A DNA stretch of 18,696 nt from Comamonadaceae bacterium (GTDB lineage Bacteria > Pseudomonadota > Gammaproteobacteria > Burkholderiales > Burkholderiaceae_C): the NCBI GenBank assembly GCA_947372005.1, contig CANBRV010000013.1, positions 1-18,696 on the forward strand, given 5' to 3'. Below the pieces are notes generated by a model, which had not been told where the DNA came from, did no database searches, and was given only the letters and a program-made list of their open reading frames with translations. The translations under genes were made by a program, and so were the position numbers. Within the stretch, counting starts at the first letter, position 1, and the number at the start of each line of letters is the position of its first letter. This document shows positions 8,601 through 15,692 of the stretch, one piece after another.

Positions 8601-8778
8601 CGACGTGTCCATGCAAATGGCGGAACTCTCTTTACTACCTGCCATTCGCAAACAATCGGATGCGATTGTGGTGGCGGATGGCATCAGTTGTCGGCATCAG
8701 ATTGTGGATGGCACGGCGGCAGATGAAAAACCACGCGAGGCGATGCACGTGGCGAAGCTGCTAGCTCGTTTTTGCTAG
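5623..8778 (+). CDS. FAD-binding and (Fe-S)-binding 2-hydroxyacid dehydrogenase, YdiJ-like fusion
   Basis: A 1051-residue fusion of a GlcD/DLD-type flavin dehydrogenase with a GlpC-like iron-sulfur half. The N-terminal FAD_binding_4 domain shows ARGGGTS (about 72-78) and ATLGGMAGNNSCG (141-153); the FAD-oxidase_C region extends to GEHGDGLCRGEW near residue 496. Next come a Cys set at 605, 611 and 620 (CNNNGHC...MCP) and a classic [4Fe-4S] motif CVGCKGCKRDCP with Cys676, 679, 682 and 686. Two CCG segments follow (CCG at 834-836 and 979-981). Order and motifs match E. coli YdiJ, which I recall as a D-2-hydroxyglutarate dehydrogenase. D-lactate or glycolate are equally possible: gloB nearby makes D-lactate, and the divergent aminotransferase uses glyoxylate. 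The enzyme likely passes electrons to the respiratory chain at the inner membrane face. I chose the ATG at 5623 over an in-frame TTG at 5605. Confidence 0.88.
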   Translation: MIAHTDTSKTLEKELIAHTEGEVLFTAGDRARYATDASIYQETPIGVFVPKTDADVEAALGVARELGVPLVARGGGTSQCGQTVGAGLVIDHSKYLRNVTNLDLDNGQVTVQPGMVLDHLNAELKPHGLWYPVDVSTSAQATLGGMAGNNSCGSRSIKYGNMVHNVEGLSLLTAAGERLNLGRFDQATGQERLLGEFVQKLVIDPAYGLKSEIEANFPKVLRRVAGYNLDVFHPMSERPYTTDGSVNLAHLLIGSEGTLGLTQSLTLRLSELPKAKVLGVVNFPTFYAAMDAAQHIVKLGSDGFLTAVELVDRTMLDLALENPAFAPTIRTALANPDKQTPAAVLLVEFAGSNKAELLPKMRQLVELMGDLGMPNSVVEMTDDAPQKNLWEVRKAGLNIMMSLKGDGKPVSFIEDCAVPLESLAEYTQALTEVFAKYGSRGTWYAHASVGTLHVRPILDMRRDGGIKMRAMAEEASALVRKFKGAYSGEHGDGLCRGEWIEWQFGSKINDAFKAIKQHLDPTSLLCPGRMVSTDEHPIPKMESPSLLRFPPVEALPRKAYKVIAVQPALDWSAWNVQADPVTEITTAAGTGGDPAQGLAKMVEMCNNNGHCRKFDAGTMCPSYRVTRDEKHVTRGRANTLRMAMSGQLDGVSRFRGGAEMLPDATLETANESLDLCVGCKGCKRDCPTGVDMAKVKIEFTQFYKQRFGYTLKDRLIGYMPDYARLAAKFSPIFNFRNHVPLLAKLTEWTLGFSAKRSLPTWQSQHFFNSPIQTATREEVLASNKAVVLFVDTFNGYFESENAHAALKVLQAAGYTVHVAAKQGGSHTSASGHLCCGRTYLSTGMVDKAKQKMTELLTELAPFATKGIKIVGLEPSCLLTLRDEALVMFSDQDLRDMANLVSKQVLLFEEFLAGEAKAGRMESLKMSLQAASHKASTSAILLHGHCHQKAFDAVNPILEVLNWLPRAEGVPAPSLIESSCCGMAGSFGYEASHIDVSMQMAELSLLPAIRKQSDAIVVADGISCRHQIVDGTAADEKPREAMHVAKLLARFC

Positions 8779-8785
8779 CAGCTTC
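8754..8785. terminator. Perfect 12-bp hairpin at convergent gene ends, possible bidirectional terminator
   Basis: GAAGCTGCTAGC (8754-8765) and GCTAGCAGCTTC (8774-8785) are exact inverted complements around an 8-base loop, TCGTTTTT. The hairpin spans the stop codon of the dehydrogenase and ends 9 bp before the stop codon of the convergent RND pump gene. No run of T follows on either strand, so it is not a standard intrinsic terminator. It may block or protect the 3' ends of both messages. Confidence 0.55.
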
Positions 8786-8794
8786 AGGCCCAAT

Positions 8795-11700
8795 TTACTC
8801 GGGAGTTGTAATGGGGCCTTTGCCGCTAAAACGCTCAAGCGCTAAATAAATCACAGGTGTAATGTAGAGCGTGATCGCTTGTGAGAACACCAACCCACCG
8901 CAAACGGCAAGACCGAGCGGTTGACGTAGCTCCGCTCCCGCACCAAGTCCCAGAGCAATAGGCAGCGCACCCATTAATGCAGCCAGCGTGGTCATCATGA
9001 TCGGACGAAACCGCAGCACGCAAGCCTCGTGAATTGCCTGCTCTGGCGTCATGCCTTGCGTTCGCTGCGCATCAAGTGCAAAGTCAATCATCATGATGGC
9101 ATTTTTCTTCACAATACCAATGAGTAGCACAATGCCAATGGTGGCAATCAAGGTAAGGTCGTATCCAAAAAGCATCAGCGTACCAAGCGCACCAACAGCT
9201 GCCGACGGCAAGCCCGCCAAGATCGTAATGGGATGGATATAACTCTCGTAGAGAACGCCGAGCAAGACATAAATCACGAGCAATGCACCAATAATAAGAA
9301 TGGCTTGGCTACCTTGTGATTTTTTAAACACTGCTGCGTCACCGCCATAACTGGTAATGATGGAGGAGGGCATATTGATGTCCTGCCCAGCTTTCTCCAG
9401 CTTGGCTGTGGCATCACCTAAAGCAGCTCCTGGCGCCAAATTAAATGATACGGTGATGGCTTGTAATTGCCCTGCATGATTAATGGCGGTAGGTCCGACG
9501 GTGCGCTCAACGCTTGTAAAGCTGGTCAGCGGAATCAAAGCCCCCGTTGATGAGCGAACATAGATGCTGGAGAGGTCGCTTTCAAACTGTTTGCTGCTTG
9601 GCGCTACTTCCATAATGACAAAGTAGCTATCAACTGGCAAATAGATAGTAGAGACTTGGCGCTCGCCATACGCGCTGTATAGAGCCGTTCGTACATTAGT
9701 CATTGAAACACCCAGCGCATTGGCGCGCTCTCGGTCAATACGTAATTGCGCTTGCATTGCTTTAAGTTGTGAATCACTAGTCACGTCGCGAAAGAGTGGA
9801 TCCGTTTTGATCTTGTCTTGCAGCTTAGTAGCCCATGCATCGAGCTCATCTGCCTTCACGCTTTGCAAAATGTACTGATATTGCGCTTTGGTTTGACGAC
9901 CACCAAGCTGTAAATTTTGAATAGGACGCATAAAGACATTGATGCCCGCGACACCACGCAGTTTTTTACGTAAGCCTTCAATCACGTCCTTCATCGACTG
10001 ACGCTCACCTTGAGGTTTTAACGTGACAAACATTCGCCCTGTATTTTGGGCGTTGATGCCACCTGTAAACGAGGCTACGCTGGCAACATTAGGATCGTTT
10101 CTAAAAATAGTAGCGGCGCGCTCTTGCAACTGAATCATGGCCATGAACGAGGTGTCTTCACCTGCTTCCGTTTGAACCGTAATCTGACCAATGTCTTCTT
10201 GCGGAAAGAAACCTTTAGGAATGACATTTGCCATCCATATCGTTAACCCAAACGTAATAGCAGCGACAAGCAACACTGATTTTCGCCAGCGAAGTGCAGC
10301 CTCTAAAGAGCGTGTGTAAGACCCAAGCACAGCATTAAAACCGCGTTCAAAAACCCTGCTAATAACGTGTGGCTTAGCATCATGCGAATGGTCTTTAATG
10401 AACCGACTGGACAGCATAGGCACGAGTGTGAGCGACACAAAAGCCGACACAATGATAGAGAGCCCCACGACCACGGCAAACTCGTGGAATAAAAGCCCAA
10501 TCACGCCAGGCATAAAGAAGATAGGAATAAACACAGCAATCAACGATGACGAGATAGCAATGATGGTAAAACCCACTTCTCGCGCACCTCGGATTGCAGC
10601 GCGAAAGGGTGGCATACCTTCTTCCACGTGACGCATGATGTTCTCCAGCACCACGATCGCATCGTCCACCACCAGACCGACAGCAAGCGTAAGTCCCAGC
10701 AGTGAAATGTTGTCTAAGCTATAGCCAAAACCCCATAGCAAGGAGACTGCACCAATCAAAGATACTGGCAGCGAGAGCGATGGAATCATGGTTGCGACAA
10801 AATGACGCAGGAACAAAAAGATCACCAGCACCACCAAAATAATAGTACCAATCAAAGTGAGATTGACGTCATGCAAGGCCTCACGAACTGATATTGATCG
10901 GTCATTGACAGGCGTGAGTTGCACTGACTGTGGCATTTGGCTTTTAAGTGTCGGCAGCACGGCACGAACTTTGTCTACCACTTGCACCGTATTAGCACCC
11001 GGCTGGCGCAAAACGGCTAACATAATAGCGTTTTCGCCGTTGACCGTTGCCCAAGATTTCAAAACTTCCACACTGTCTTCGACATCCGCAACATCGCTTA
11101 AACGTACAGGGTTTCCGCCTTTACTGCTCACAATGATGCTGGCGTAATCTTTGGCGTTACTGAGTTGGCGATTGGCTTGCAAAATCAAGGTCTGACTAGG
11201 GCCATCTAAGGTGCCCACGGGCGAATTGGAGTTGGCTTGATTGATCGCAGCGGCGAGTTCTTCAAGACTCATATTCCGCGCAGCTAACTCTTGCGGCTTG
11301 GCACGCACGCGTACCGCAAATCGTTTAGCACCAAATACATTCACCTGAGCTACGCCTGTGATCGTCGAGAGCGTTGGCGAGATCAGATGCTCAGCGTAGT
11401 CTTGTAAGTCCGAAGGTTTGAGCGAAGGCGACGTCATTGCAACGATCAGCACTGGCGCATCAGCTGGATTGACCTTGCGATAGGACGGCGGAATGGTCAT
11501 CTCGGTCGGTAGCGTTCTTTGAGCTCGCAATAACGCGGCTTGCACGTCCACAGCGGCCGCATCAATGTTGCGACCTTCAGCAAATTCAAGTGTGAGTGAC
11601 GTACTACCCAAAATACTGGTAGAGCTAATAACGTCTAAGCCAGAGATCGTTTGAAATTGTTTCTCAAGCTGCAGAGCGACCGAGCTGGCCATCGTTTCGG

Positions 11701-11866
11701 GACTGGCGCCGGGTAGTGTGGCGGTCACGCTAATGACCGCAGTGTCGTAGCTAGGTAGCGCAGAAATAGGAATGCTACGGTAGCCAATCACGCCTGCACC
11801 AACAATGGCGAGATTGAGTAGCACCGTCATTACAGGACGGCGAATGAATAATTCGGAAAAATTCAT
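8795..11866 (-). CDS. RND multidrug efflux permease, MdtB/MdtC-like (HAE-1 family)
   Basis: This 1023-residue inner-membrane proton/drug antiporter is full length for the HAE-1 family. It begins MNFSELFIRRPV, has the LPGASPETMASSVA segment (51-64), and carries the proton-relay Asp401-Asp402 pair in TM4 within LAVGLVVDDAIVVLENI. IGIVKKNAIMMIDFAL in the TM10 region and RFRPIMMTTLAALMGALP near the C-terminus are also present. These blocks are closer to E. coli MdtB/MdtC than to AcrB as I remember them. MdtABC uses two different RND subunits, whereas only one gene is seen here, so a homotrimer is likely. No outer-membrane channel gene is present in the window, so a TolC-type partner must be encoded elsewhere. 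The start codon overlaps the adaptor gene stop as ATGA, implying coupled translation. Substrates cannot be read from the sequence. Confidence 0.95.
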   Translation of the reverse strand: MNFSELFIRRPVMTVLLNLAIVGAGVIGYRSIPISALPSYDTAVISVTATLPGASPETMASSVALQLEKQFQTISGLDVISSTSILGSTSLTLEFAEGRNIDAAAVDVQAALLRAQRTLPTEMTIPPSYRKVNPADAPVLIVAMTSPSLKPSDLQDYAEHLISPTLSTITGVAQVNVFGAKRFAVRVRAKPQELAARNMSLEELAAAINQANSNSPVGTLDGPSQTLILQANRQLSNAKDYASIIVSSKGGNPVRLSDVADVEDSVEVLKSWATVNGENAIMLAVLRQPGANTVQVVDKVRAVLPTLKSQMPQSVQLTPVNDRSISVREALHDVNLTLIGTIILVVLVIFLFLRHFVATMIPSLSLPVSLIGAVSLLWGFGYSLDNISLLGLTLAVGLVVDDAIVVLENIMRHVEEGMPPFRAAIRGAREVGFTIIAISSSLIAVFIPIFFMPGVIGLLFHEFAVVVGLSIIVSAFVSLTLVPMLSSRFIKDHSHDAKPHVISRVFERGFNAVLGSYTRSLEAALRWRKSVLLVAAITFGLTIWMANVIPKGFFPQEDIGQITVQTEAGEDTSFMAMIQLQERAATIFRNDPNVASVASFTGGINAQNTGRMFVTLKPQGERQSMKDVIEGLRKKLRGVAGINVFMRPIQNLQLGGRQTKAQYQYILQSVKADELDAWATKLQDKIKTDPLFRDVTSDSQLKAMQAQLRIDRERANALGVSMTNVRTALYSAYGERQVSTIYLPVDSYFVIMEVAPSSKQFESDLSSIYVRSSTGALIPLTSFTSVERTVGPTAINHAGQLQAITVSFNLAPGAALGDATAKLEKAGQDINMPSSIITSYGGDAAVFKKSQGSQAILIIGALLVIYVLLGVLYESYIHPITILAGLPSAAVGALGTLMLFGYDLTLIATIGIVLLIGIVKKNAIMMIDFALDAQRTQGMTPEQAIHEACVLRFRPIMMTTLAALMGALPIALGLGAGAELRQPLGLAVCGGLVFSQAITLYITPVIYLALERFSGKGPITTPE

Positions 11867-13104
11867 TTTGCGCTACCGCCTTGGTTTTGAGGCGCAGAAG
11901 CCAATCCAGCAGGGCTAGGAGCAGGTTTGGCGCGTTCAATCACGACTGAATTAGGGCGAAGATTTTGTCGGCCATCCACCACCACCGTCTCGTCTACTTG
12001 AACGCCGCTAATCGCAGCTTCCTCTCCTTGCGAAAACAAAACCTTGACGGGACGCAGTACGGCTTTGCCATCTTTCACCACATACACAATCGTTCCGCGT
12101 GCGTTTTGAACGACGGAAGCTTGCGGAATGATGACCGCATCTTTGATGGTGCGAGAAGTTAGCGTTACATCGGCATACCCACCTGGCCAAAGCTTGTTTT
12201 CTTTGTTCGGGAATACGGCTTTCATTTTTACAGTCCCTGATGCTGGGTCGACCACACTGTCAATAAAGCGCAGCGCCCCTTTGAAAACGCCGCCGTTATC
12301 AGGTAATTTTGCTGTTGCCAATGTGCCAGGGCCTTTAAGTGCCGCTAACGCATCATTTAGATTTCCTTGCGGTAAATTGAAGGCGACAGCGATAGGATCA
12401 AGCTGAGTGATCGTCACCATGGTGGTCTGATTGGCTTGTACGGCACTGCCCACAAAAACATTAATCACGCCAACACGTCCTGCCTGCGCCGCAACAATTT
12501 TGTTGTAAGACAGCGCGGTTATTGTGGCATCAATGGCTGCTTTATCGGCTGCAACAGTTGCAGCCAGTCCGTCAACGTTAGATTGACTGGTATCGGCCGC
12601 ACCCTGTGAAATAAAGGCTTTGGATACCAACTCTTGATTACGCGCCAATTGGCGCTTGGCGTCAGCAAGTGCAGCCTCGTCTTTGGCCAGTTGCGCTTTT
12701 GCTTTTGCAAGATTTGCTTCATCAGTACGTGAATCGAGCGTAAAGAGTAATTCGCCGGCTTTTACAAATTGACCTTCTTTGAAATTGACAGATGTCACAA
12801 CGCTAGTTACTTGAGGTTTCACGTCAACGCTTGACAGCGGGGTCACCGTACCTGTAGCCTTGATCGTGACCGCCAAGTCACGCTGTGCAGCCTTGACCGT
12901 TGTAATACTCACAGGAGGGCCGCCTGCAGGACCTGATGCAGCTCCTGTTGGCGTTGGGGCAGTAGGTGCGCCACCCGAGGCAGCACTTGCAGCAACTTGA
13001 GGGTTGGCAGCCGAGGCCGATGTTTCCGTTTTGCCTGAACATGCTGAAAGAACAACAATCGAAAAACAGAGGGGCAATGCAAGCGAGGTATAGCGAGTGG
13101 TCAT
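11863..13104 (-). CDS. RND efflux periplasmic adaptor (membrane fusion) lipoprotein, MdtA-like
   Basis: The 413-residue adaptor links the RND pump to an outer-membrane channel. It has a lipoprotein signal ending LSAC (lipidated Cys22), then a low-complexity Ala/Pro/Gly/Ser linker to about residue 65. Next are a first lipoyl half (about 95-125), an alpha-helical hairpin rich in Ala, Lys and Gln (127-195), a second lipoyl half (198-225), and beta-barrel and membrane-proximal domains. The open frame starts at a GTG at 13164, but the ATG at 13102-13104 places a normal lipoprotein signal at the very N-terminus. The candidate promoter (13175-13203) would start transcription near 13168, also favouring 13104. 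No Shine-Dalgarno is apparent. The gene is first in a two-gene operon with the pump (4-bp overlap) and diverges from the Spy-like/two-component operon. Confidence 0.92.
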   Translation of the reverse strand: MTTRYTSLALPLCFSIVVLSACSGKTETSASAANPQVAASAASGGAPTAPTPTGAASGPAGGPPVSITTVKAAQRDLAVTIKATGTVTPLSSVDVKPQVTSVVTSVNFKEGQFVKAGELLFTLDSRTDEANLAKAKAQLAKDEAALADAKRQLARNQELVSKAFISQGAADTSQSNVDGLAATVAADKAAIDATITALSYNKIVAAQAGRVGVINVFVGSAVQANQTTMVTITQLDPIAVAFNLPQGNLNDALAALKGPGTLATAKLPDNGGVFKGALRFIDSVVDPASGTVKMKAVFPNKENKLWPGGYADVTLTSRTIKDAVIIPQASVVQNARGTIVYVVKDGKAVLRPVKVLFSQGEEAAISGVQVDETVVVDGRQNLRPNSVVIERAKPAPSPAGLASAPQNQGGSAK

Positions 13105-13174
13105 ATTGAAAATGAATAAAAATGAAATGTCGACCGCACCGAAATGCGAATATGCAATTTTCACAGAAGAATAT

Positions 13175-13203
13175 TTAGTAAAAACCCTTAATTAGCTTCT
13201 TAA
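13175..13203 (-). promoter_or_regulatory. Candidate promoter of the efflux operon
   Basis: On the minus strand a TTAAGA hexamer (13198-13203) and TACTAA (13175-13180) are separated by 17 bp. They match the sigma-70 -35 and -10 consensus at four and three of six positions, so the core promoter would be weak. That is typical of activator-dependent promoters, and a CpxR-like box lies directly upstream. The predicted leader would be about 60 nt. Confidence 0.35.
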
Positions 13204-13226
13204 CAGACACATTTACCTATCTTTAC
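13200..13226 (-). promoter_or_regulatory. CpxR-like binding box, GTAAA-N5-GTAAA plus a third half-site
   Basis: Read on the minus strand, 13226-13212 is GTAAA-GATAG-GTAAA, an exact match to the CpxR consensus as I recall it (two GTAAA half-sites, 5-bp spacer, 10-bp period). A degenerate third half-site, GTTAA (13204-13200), follows seven bases later and overlaps the candidate -35 element of the efflux operon. Another GTAAA occurs on the plus strand at 13178-13182. The box sits in the 193-bp gap between the efflux operon and the operon encoding an OmpR-family regulator, so autoregulation and pump control by that regulator are plausible. The rest of the gap holds an orphan TTGACA at 13244-13249 without a matching -10. 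Confidence 0.6.
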
Positions 13227-13297
13227 GGCCAATTCATAGTGGGTTGACACAGAAGATTAAAACTTGAGGCTTCGATTAACCACTTTAGGAGTCCACA

Positions 13298-13693
13298 ATG
13301 ACATACCACCGCTCACTGAAAACATATATTGGTCTATTAACTGCCGCGTTGGCGATCAGCGGATCAGCTCTGCTTGTTGTTGATTCAGCTGCAGCTCAAC
13401 CGGCTCCCCCGTCGCAGATGGATCCAGCACGCATGGACAAAATGCTAGAGCACCACGTGGAGCGCATGGCAAAAACTGTGAACGCTACGCCCGAGCAAAA
13501 AACAAAATTAATGGCTATTGCTAAAGCTGCGCAAGCCGACGTCAAACCTCTGAATGAACAAATTCGCAGCCGTATGGATAAAGCACTTGCCGAATCTAAA
13601 GAAGTACTGACGCCAGAACAGCGCACGCAACTTGACGCTAAGATGAAGTCAATGCGCGATCGCATGAGTAAACGTATGGAAAGACATGACTGA
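13298..13693 (+). CDS. Spy/CpxP-like periplasmic stress protein (LTXXQ family)
   Basis: The 131-residue protein has a Sec signal peptide with likely cleavage after SAAA (residue 33) and a mature helical, charged domain with two LTxxQ-type motifs, ATPEQ (63-67) and LTPEQ (104-108). In E. coli, Spy is an ATP-independent chaperone and CpxP inhibits the CpxA sensor; both sit in the periplasm and belong to the envelope-stress response. The N-terminal EHHVERM and the many Met, Arg and Lys residues resemble the metal-sensing relatives annotated as periplasmic heavy-metal sensors. A clear AGGAG (13287-13291) lies six bases before the ATG. The 3' end overlaps the response regulator gene by 8 bp, so the three genes form one operon. 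A CpxP-like feedback role on the kinase is inferred from position and family. Confidence 0.82.
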   Translation: MTYHRSLKTYIGLLTAALAISGSALLVVDSAAAQPAPPSQMDPARMDKMLEHHVERMAKTVNATPEQKTKLMAIAKAAQADVKPLNEQIRSRMDKALAESKEVLTPEQRTQLDAKMKSMRDRMSKRMERHD

Positions 13694-14399
13694 ACACATA
13701 CTGCTAATTGATGATGACGAAAGGCTTGCCCGTATGGTGGGTGAGTTCTTGCGTCAGGCGGGCTATGGCGTGACGCACGTGCCAACAGCGTTGCAAGGCT
13801 TAGCGTTAGTAGATAGCTCGATTCATCTGATTGTTTTGGATCTTATGCTCCCAGATGTGGATGGCCTTGAGGTGTGCAGGCGAATCCGTGCACTACCAAC
13901 GGATGCCAAACGTACGCCAGTACTCATGCTCACCGCCAAAGGCGATCCGATGGATCGCATCATTGGACTAGAGATGGGCGCTGATGATTATCTGCCAAAG
14001 CCATTTGAGCCACGGGAACTTTTGGCGCGTATTCGAGCTATTTTGCGTAGGTATGGCGGCGGGGCTGTATCCGTCGCTTCTGGAATGAAGCCTACGCTGC
14101 AGTTTGGCAGCTTAGAAATCAATCCTGAAACGCGCCAAGCTAAAACGTCTGATGCGGTATGTGACCTAACGTCGTATCAATTTGATTTGCTGCTCGCTAT
14201 GGCCGAGCGTGCAGGGCGTGTGCTCTCACGCGATCAAATCATGGAGGCAGTGCGTGGCCGAGAACTAGAGGCTTTCGATCGCAGTATCGATGTGCACATA
14301 GGACGCATCCGCCAGGCGATTGAAGCCGATGTAAAAAATCCGCAGCGTATTTTGACTGTGCGCGGTGTTGGCTATGTATTTGCCAAACAACAACATTAA
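13686..14399 (+). CDS. OmpR-family response regulator, CpxR/RstA-like
   Basis: The 237-residue cytoplasmic transcription factor has an N-terminal receiver with the acidic pair Asp10-Asp11, phospho-acceptor Asp52 in VLDLMLPDVDG, Thr83 and Lys105 (ADDYLPKPFEPRELLARIRAIL). A C-terminal winged-helix domain (about 137-235) includes AFDRSIDVHIGRIRQ and TVRGVGYVFA. The PFD/AFDR-SIDVHI and LPKPF segments resemble E. coli CpxR as I remember it. The start ATG lies inside the end of the Spy-like gene, with GGAAAGA just upstream as ribosome site, which suggests translational coupling. The cognate kinase starts within 15 bp downstream. It probably binds the GTAAA direct repeats at 13212-13226; family members bind such repeats as head-to-tail dimers. 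OmpR-type regulators are hard to name exactly, so I give no symbol. Confidence 0.93.
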   Translation: MTEHILLIDDDERLARMVGEFLRQAGYGVTHVPTALQGLALVDSSIHLIVLDLMLPDVDGLEVCRRIRALPTDAKRTPVLMLTAKGDPMDRIIGLEMGADDYLPKPFEPRELLARIRAILRRYGGGAVSVASGMKPTLQFGSLEINPETRQAKTSDAVCDLTSYQFDLLLAMAERAGRVLSRDQIMEAVRGRELEAFDRSIDVHIGRIRQAIEADVKNPQRILTVRGVGYVFAKQQH

Positions 14400-14414
14400 A
14401 AGCGCGTGGACGAT

Positions 14415-15692
14415 ATGAAGTTCTATGCCCGCATCTGGCTTGCCATCATTGTGACGGTTGTCACGTTTACTTTAATTGTTGGCTTCTTTATTCAACAACA
14501 CACGGCGCACCTACGCGAACAATTTCGCAGCCAAAGCTTAGAGTCCAACCTGCGTGATGGCCCAAGAGGCATGATGCGTGATATGGAGTTGCGAAACGAA
14601 GCAGGTCAAGTCATTGGACGAGCGACACGCCGAGTCGAACCACTAGACGCCAATGCACCGCCAGACTTGCCACCTCGTACACGCGGATTTTCTGTTCGTT
14701 TAGACAACGGACAGCACTTCGAAATGGAGCTTCCGCCCAGACCGAACAGACCCCCTCGGTTGGCGCCACCTTGGTATTTTTCGCCTTGGGGGCTTTCGGT
14801 CATGCTAGGGTTGATGGCGCTAGCCGTGACCTTGGGGGTCTACCCCATCGTGCGGCGTTTAACACGCAGACTAGAGACCTTGCAGCAAGGTGTTGAGGCT
14901 TGGGGTGCGGGTCAACTCTCTGCTCGGGTCCCTTTAGATGGGAGCGATGAAGTTGGATTTTTGGCGCAAAAATTTAACTACGCAGCCAGCCAAGTAGAGG
15001 CCTTGGTGATTTCGCACAAGTCACTGCTTGCCAACGCCTCGCACGAGTTGCGTTCGCCCTTAGCACGTATTCGCATGGCCTTGGCGCTGCTGCAAGCCAC
15101 GCCTGATAAGGCTTCCGAGGCCACATCCGAATTAACTCGGAAAGAAATTGAGCGCAACATCCAAGAGCTAGACAGCTTGATTGAAGAGATTTTGCTAGCC
15201 AGCCGCCTCGACTCGCCAGAGGCCAGTATTGGCATGCCCGAGTCTTTTGATTTGATGGGTTTGGCGGCAGAGGAGTGCGCCAGAATATCAGCCGAGCTTC
15301 AGGTAGCGGATAACACGCAAGGGACGTTTGAGATGCAAGGACATCCAAAACTCATCCGTCGTTTATTGCGCAATTTGTTGGAGAACGCGCAGCGCCACAA
15401 CCATGCCGAACTAGGCGCCGTTGCATTAGCTTTAACTTTGGACAAACAACAACTCGTCATCACCGTACGTGACCACGGCGCAGGCGTACCAGCAGATGAG
15501 TGCGAGCGTGTTTTTGAGCCGTTTTATCGCGCAAAAAACGCCAGTGAGCGAGATGGTGGCGTTGGACTTGGTCTTGCTTTAGTTAAAAGCATTGCCATTC
15601 GGCATGGCGGCAGCGCCGTTTGTTCAGGAAATCAAGGCGAAGGCGGTTGTTTTGTCGTCAAGCTAGCAGCTTCATCCCACGTTGGCGGCTGA
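14415..15692 (+). CDS. HAMP-domain sensor histidine kinase, CpxA-like topology
   Basis: The 425-residue inner-membrane kinase has TM1 at about residues 7-27 and a periplasmic sensor segment to about 120, ending in a proline-rich stretch (PPRPNRPPRLAPP). TM2 (about 124-146) is followed by a HAMP linker. The H-box ASHELRSPLARIR has phosphorylated His210. The catalytic domain shows an N-box (LLRNLLENAQRHN), G1 (VRDHGAGVP), F-box (VFEPFYR) and G2 (GGVGLGLALVKSIAIRHGG). Two starts are possible: GTG at 14406 and ATG at 14415. I prefer the ATG because MKFYARIW gives a normal N-terminus and GTGGA lies just upstream. It is the third gene of the Spy-like/regulator/kinase operon. The last 61 bp overlap the convergent sugar kinase gene. 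The stimulus is unknown; envelope stress or metals are inferred from context. Confidence 0.92.
   Translation: MKFYARIWLAIIVTVVTFTLIVGFFIQQHTAHLREQFRSQSLESNLRDGPRGMMRDMELRNEAGQVIGRATRRVEPLDANAPPDLPPRTRGFSVRLDNGQHFEMELPPRPNRPPRLAPPWYFSPWGLSVMLGLMALAVTLGVYPIVRRLTRRLETLQQGVEAWGAGQLSARVPLDGSDEVGFLAQKFNYAASQVEALVISHKSLLANASHELRSPLARIRMALALLQATPDKASEATSELTRKEIERNIQELDSLIEEILLASRLDSPEASIGMPESFDLMGLAAEECARISAELQVADNTQGTFEMQGHPKLIRRLLRNLLENAQRHNHAELGAVALALTLDKQQLVITVRDHGAGVPADECERVFEPFYRAKNASERDGGVGLGLALVKSIAIRHGGSAVCSGNQGEGGCFVVKLAASSHVGG

Noticed and set aside
13244..13249. A perfect TTGACA -35 hexamer upstream of the Spy-like gene.
   Set aside because: No acceptable -10 is found 15-19 bp downstream, so I did not call a promoter there.
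15662..15673. GCTAGCAGCTTC repeats a 12-mer seen in the hairpin at 8774-8785.
   Set aside because: A single 12-base match in 18.7 kb with no flanking similarity is probably chance; it encodes unrelated residues in the two places.
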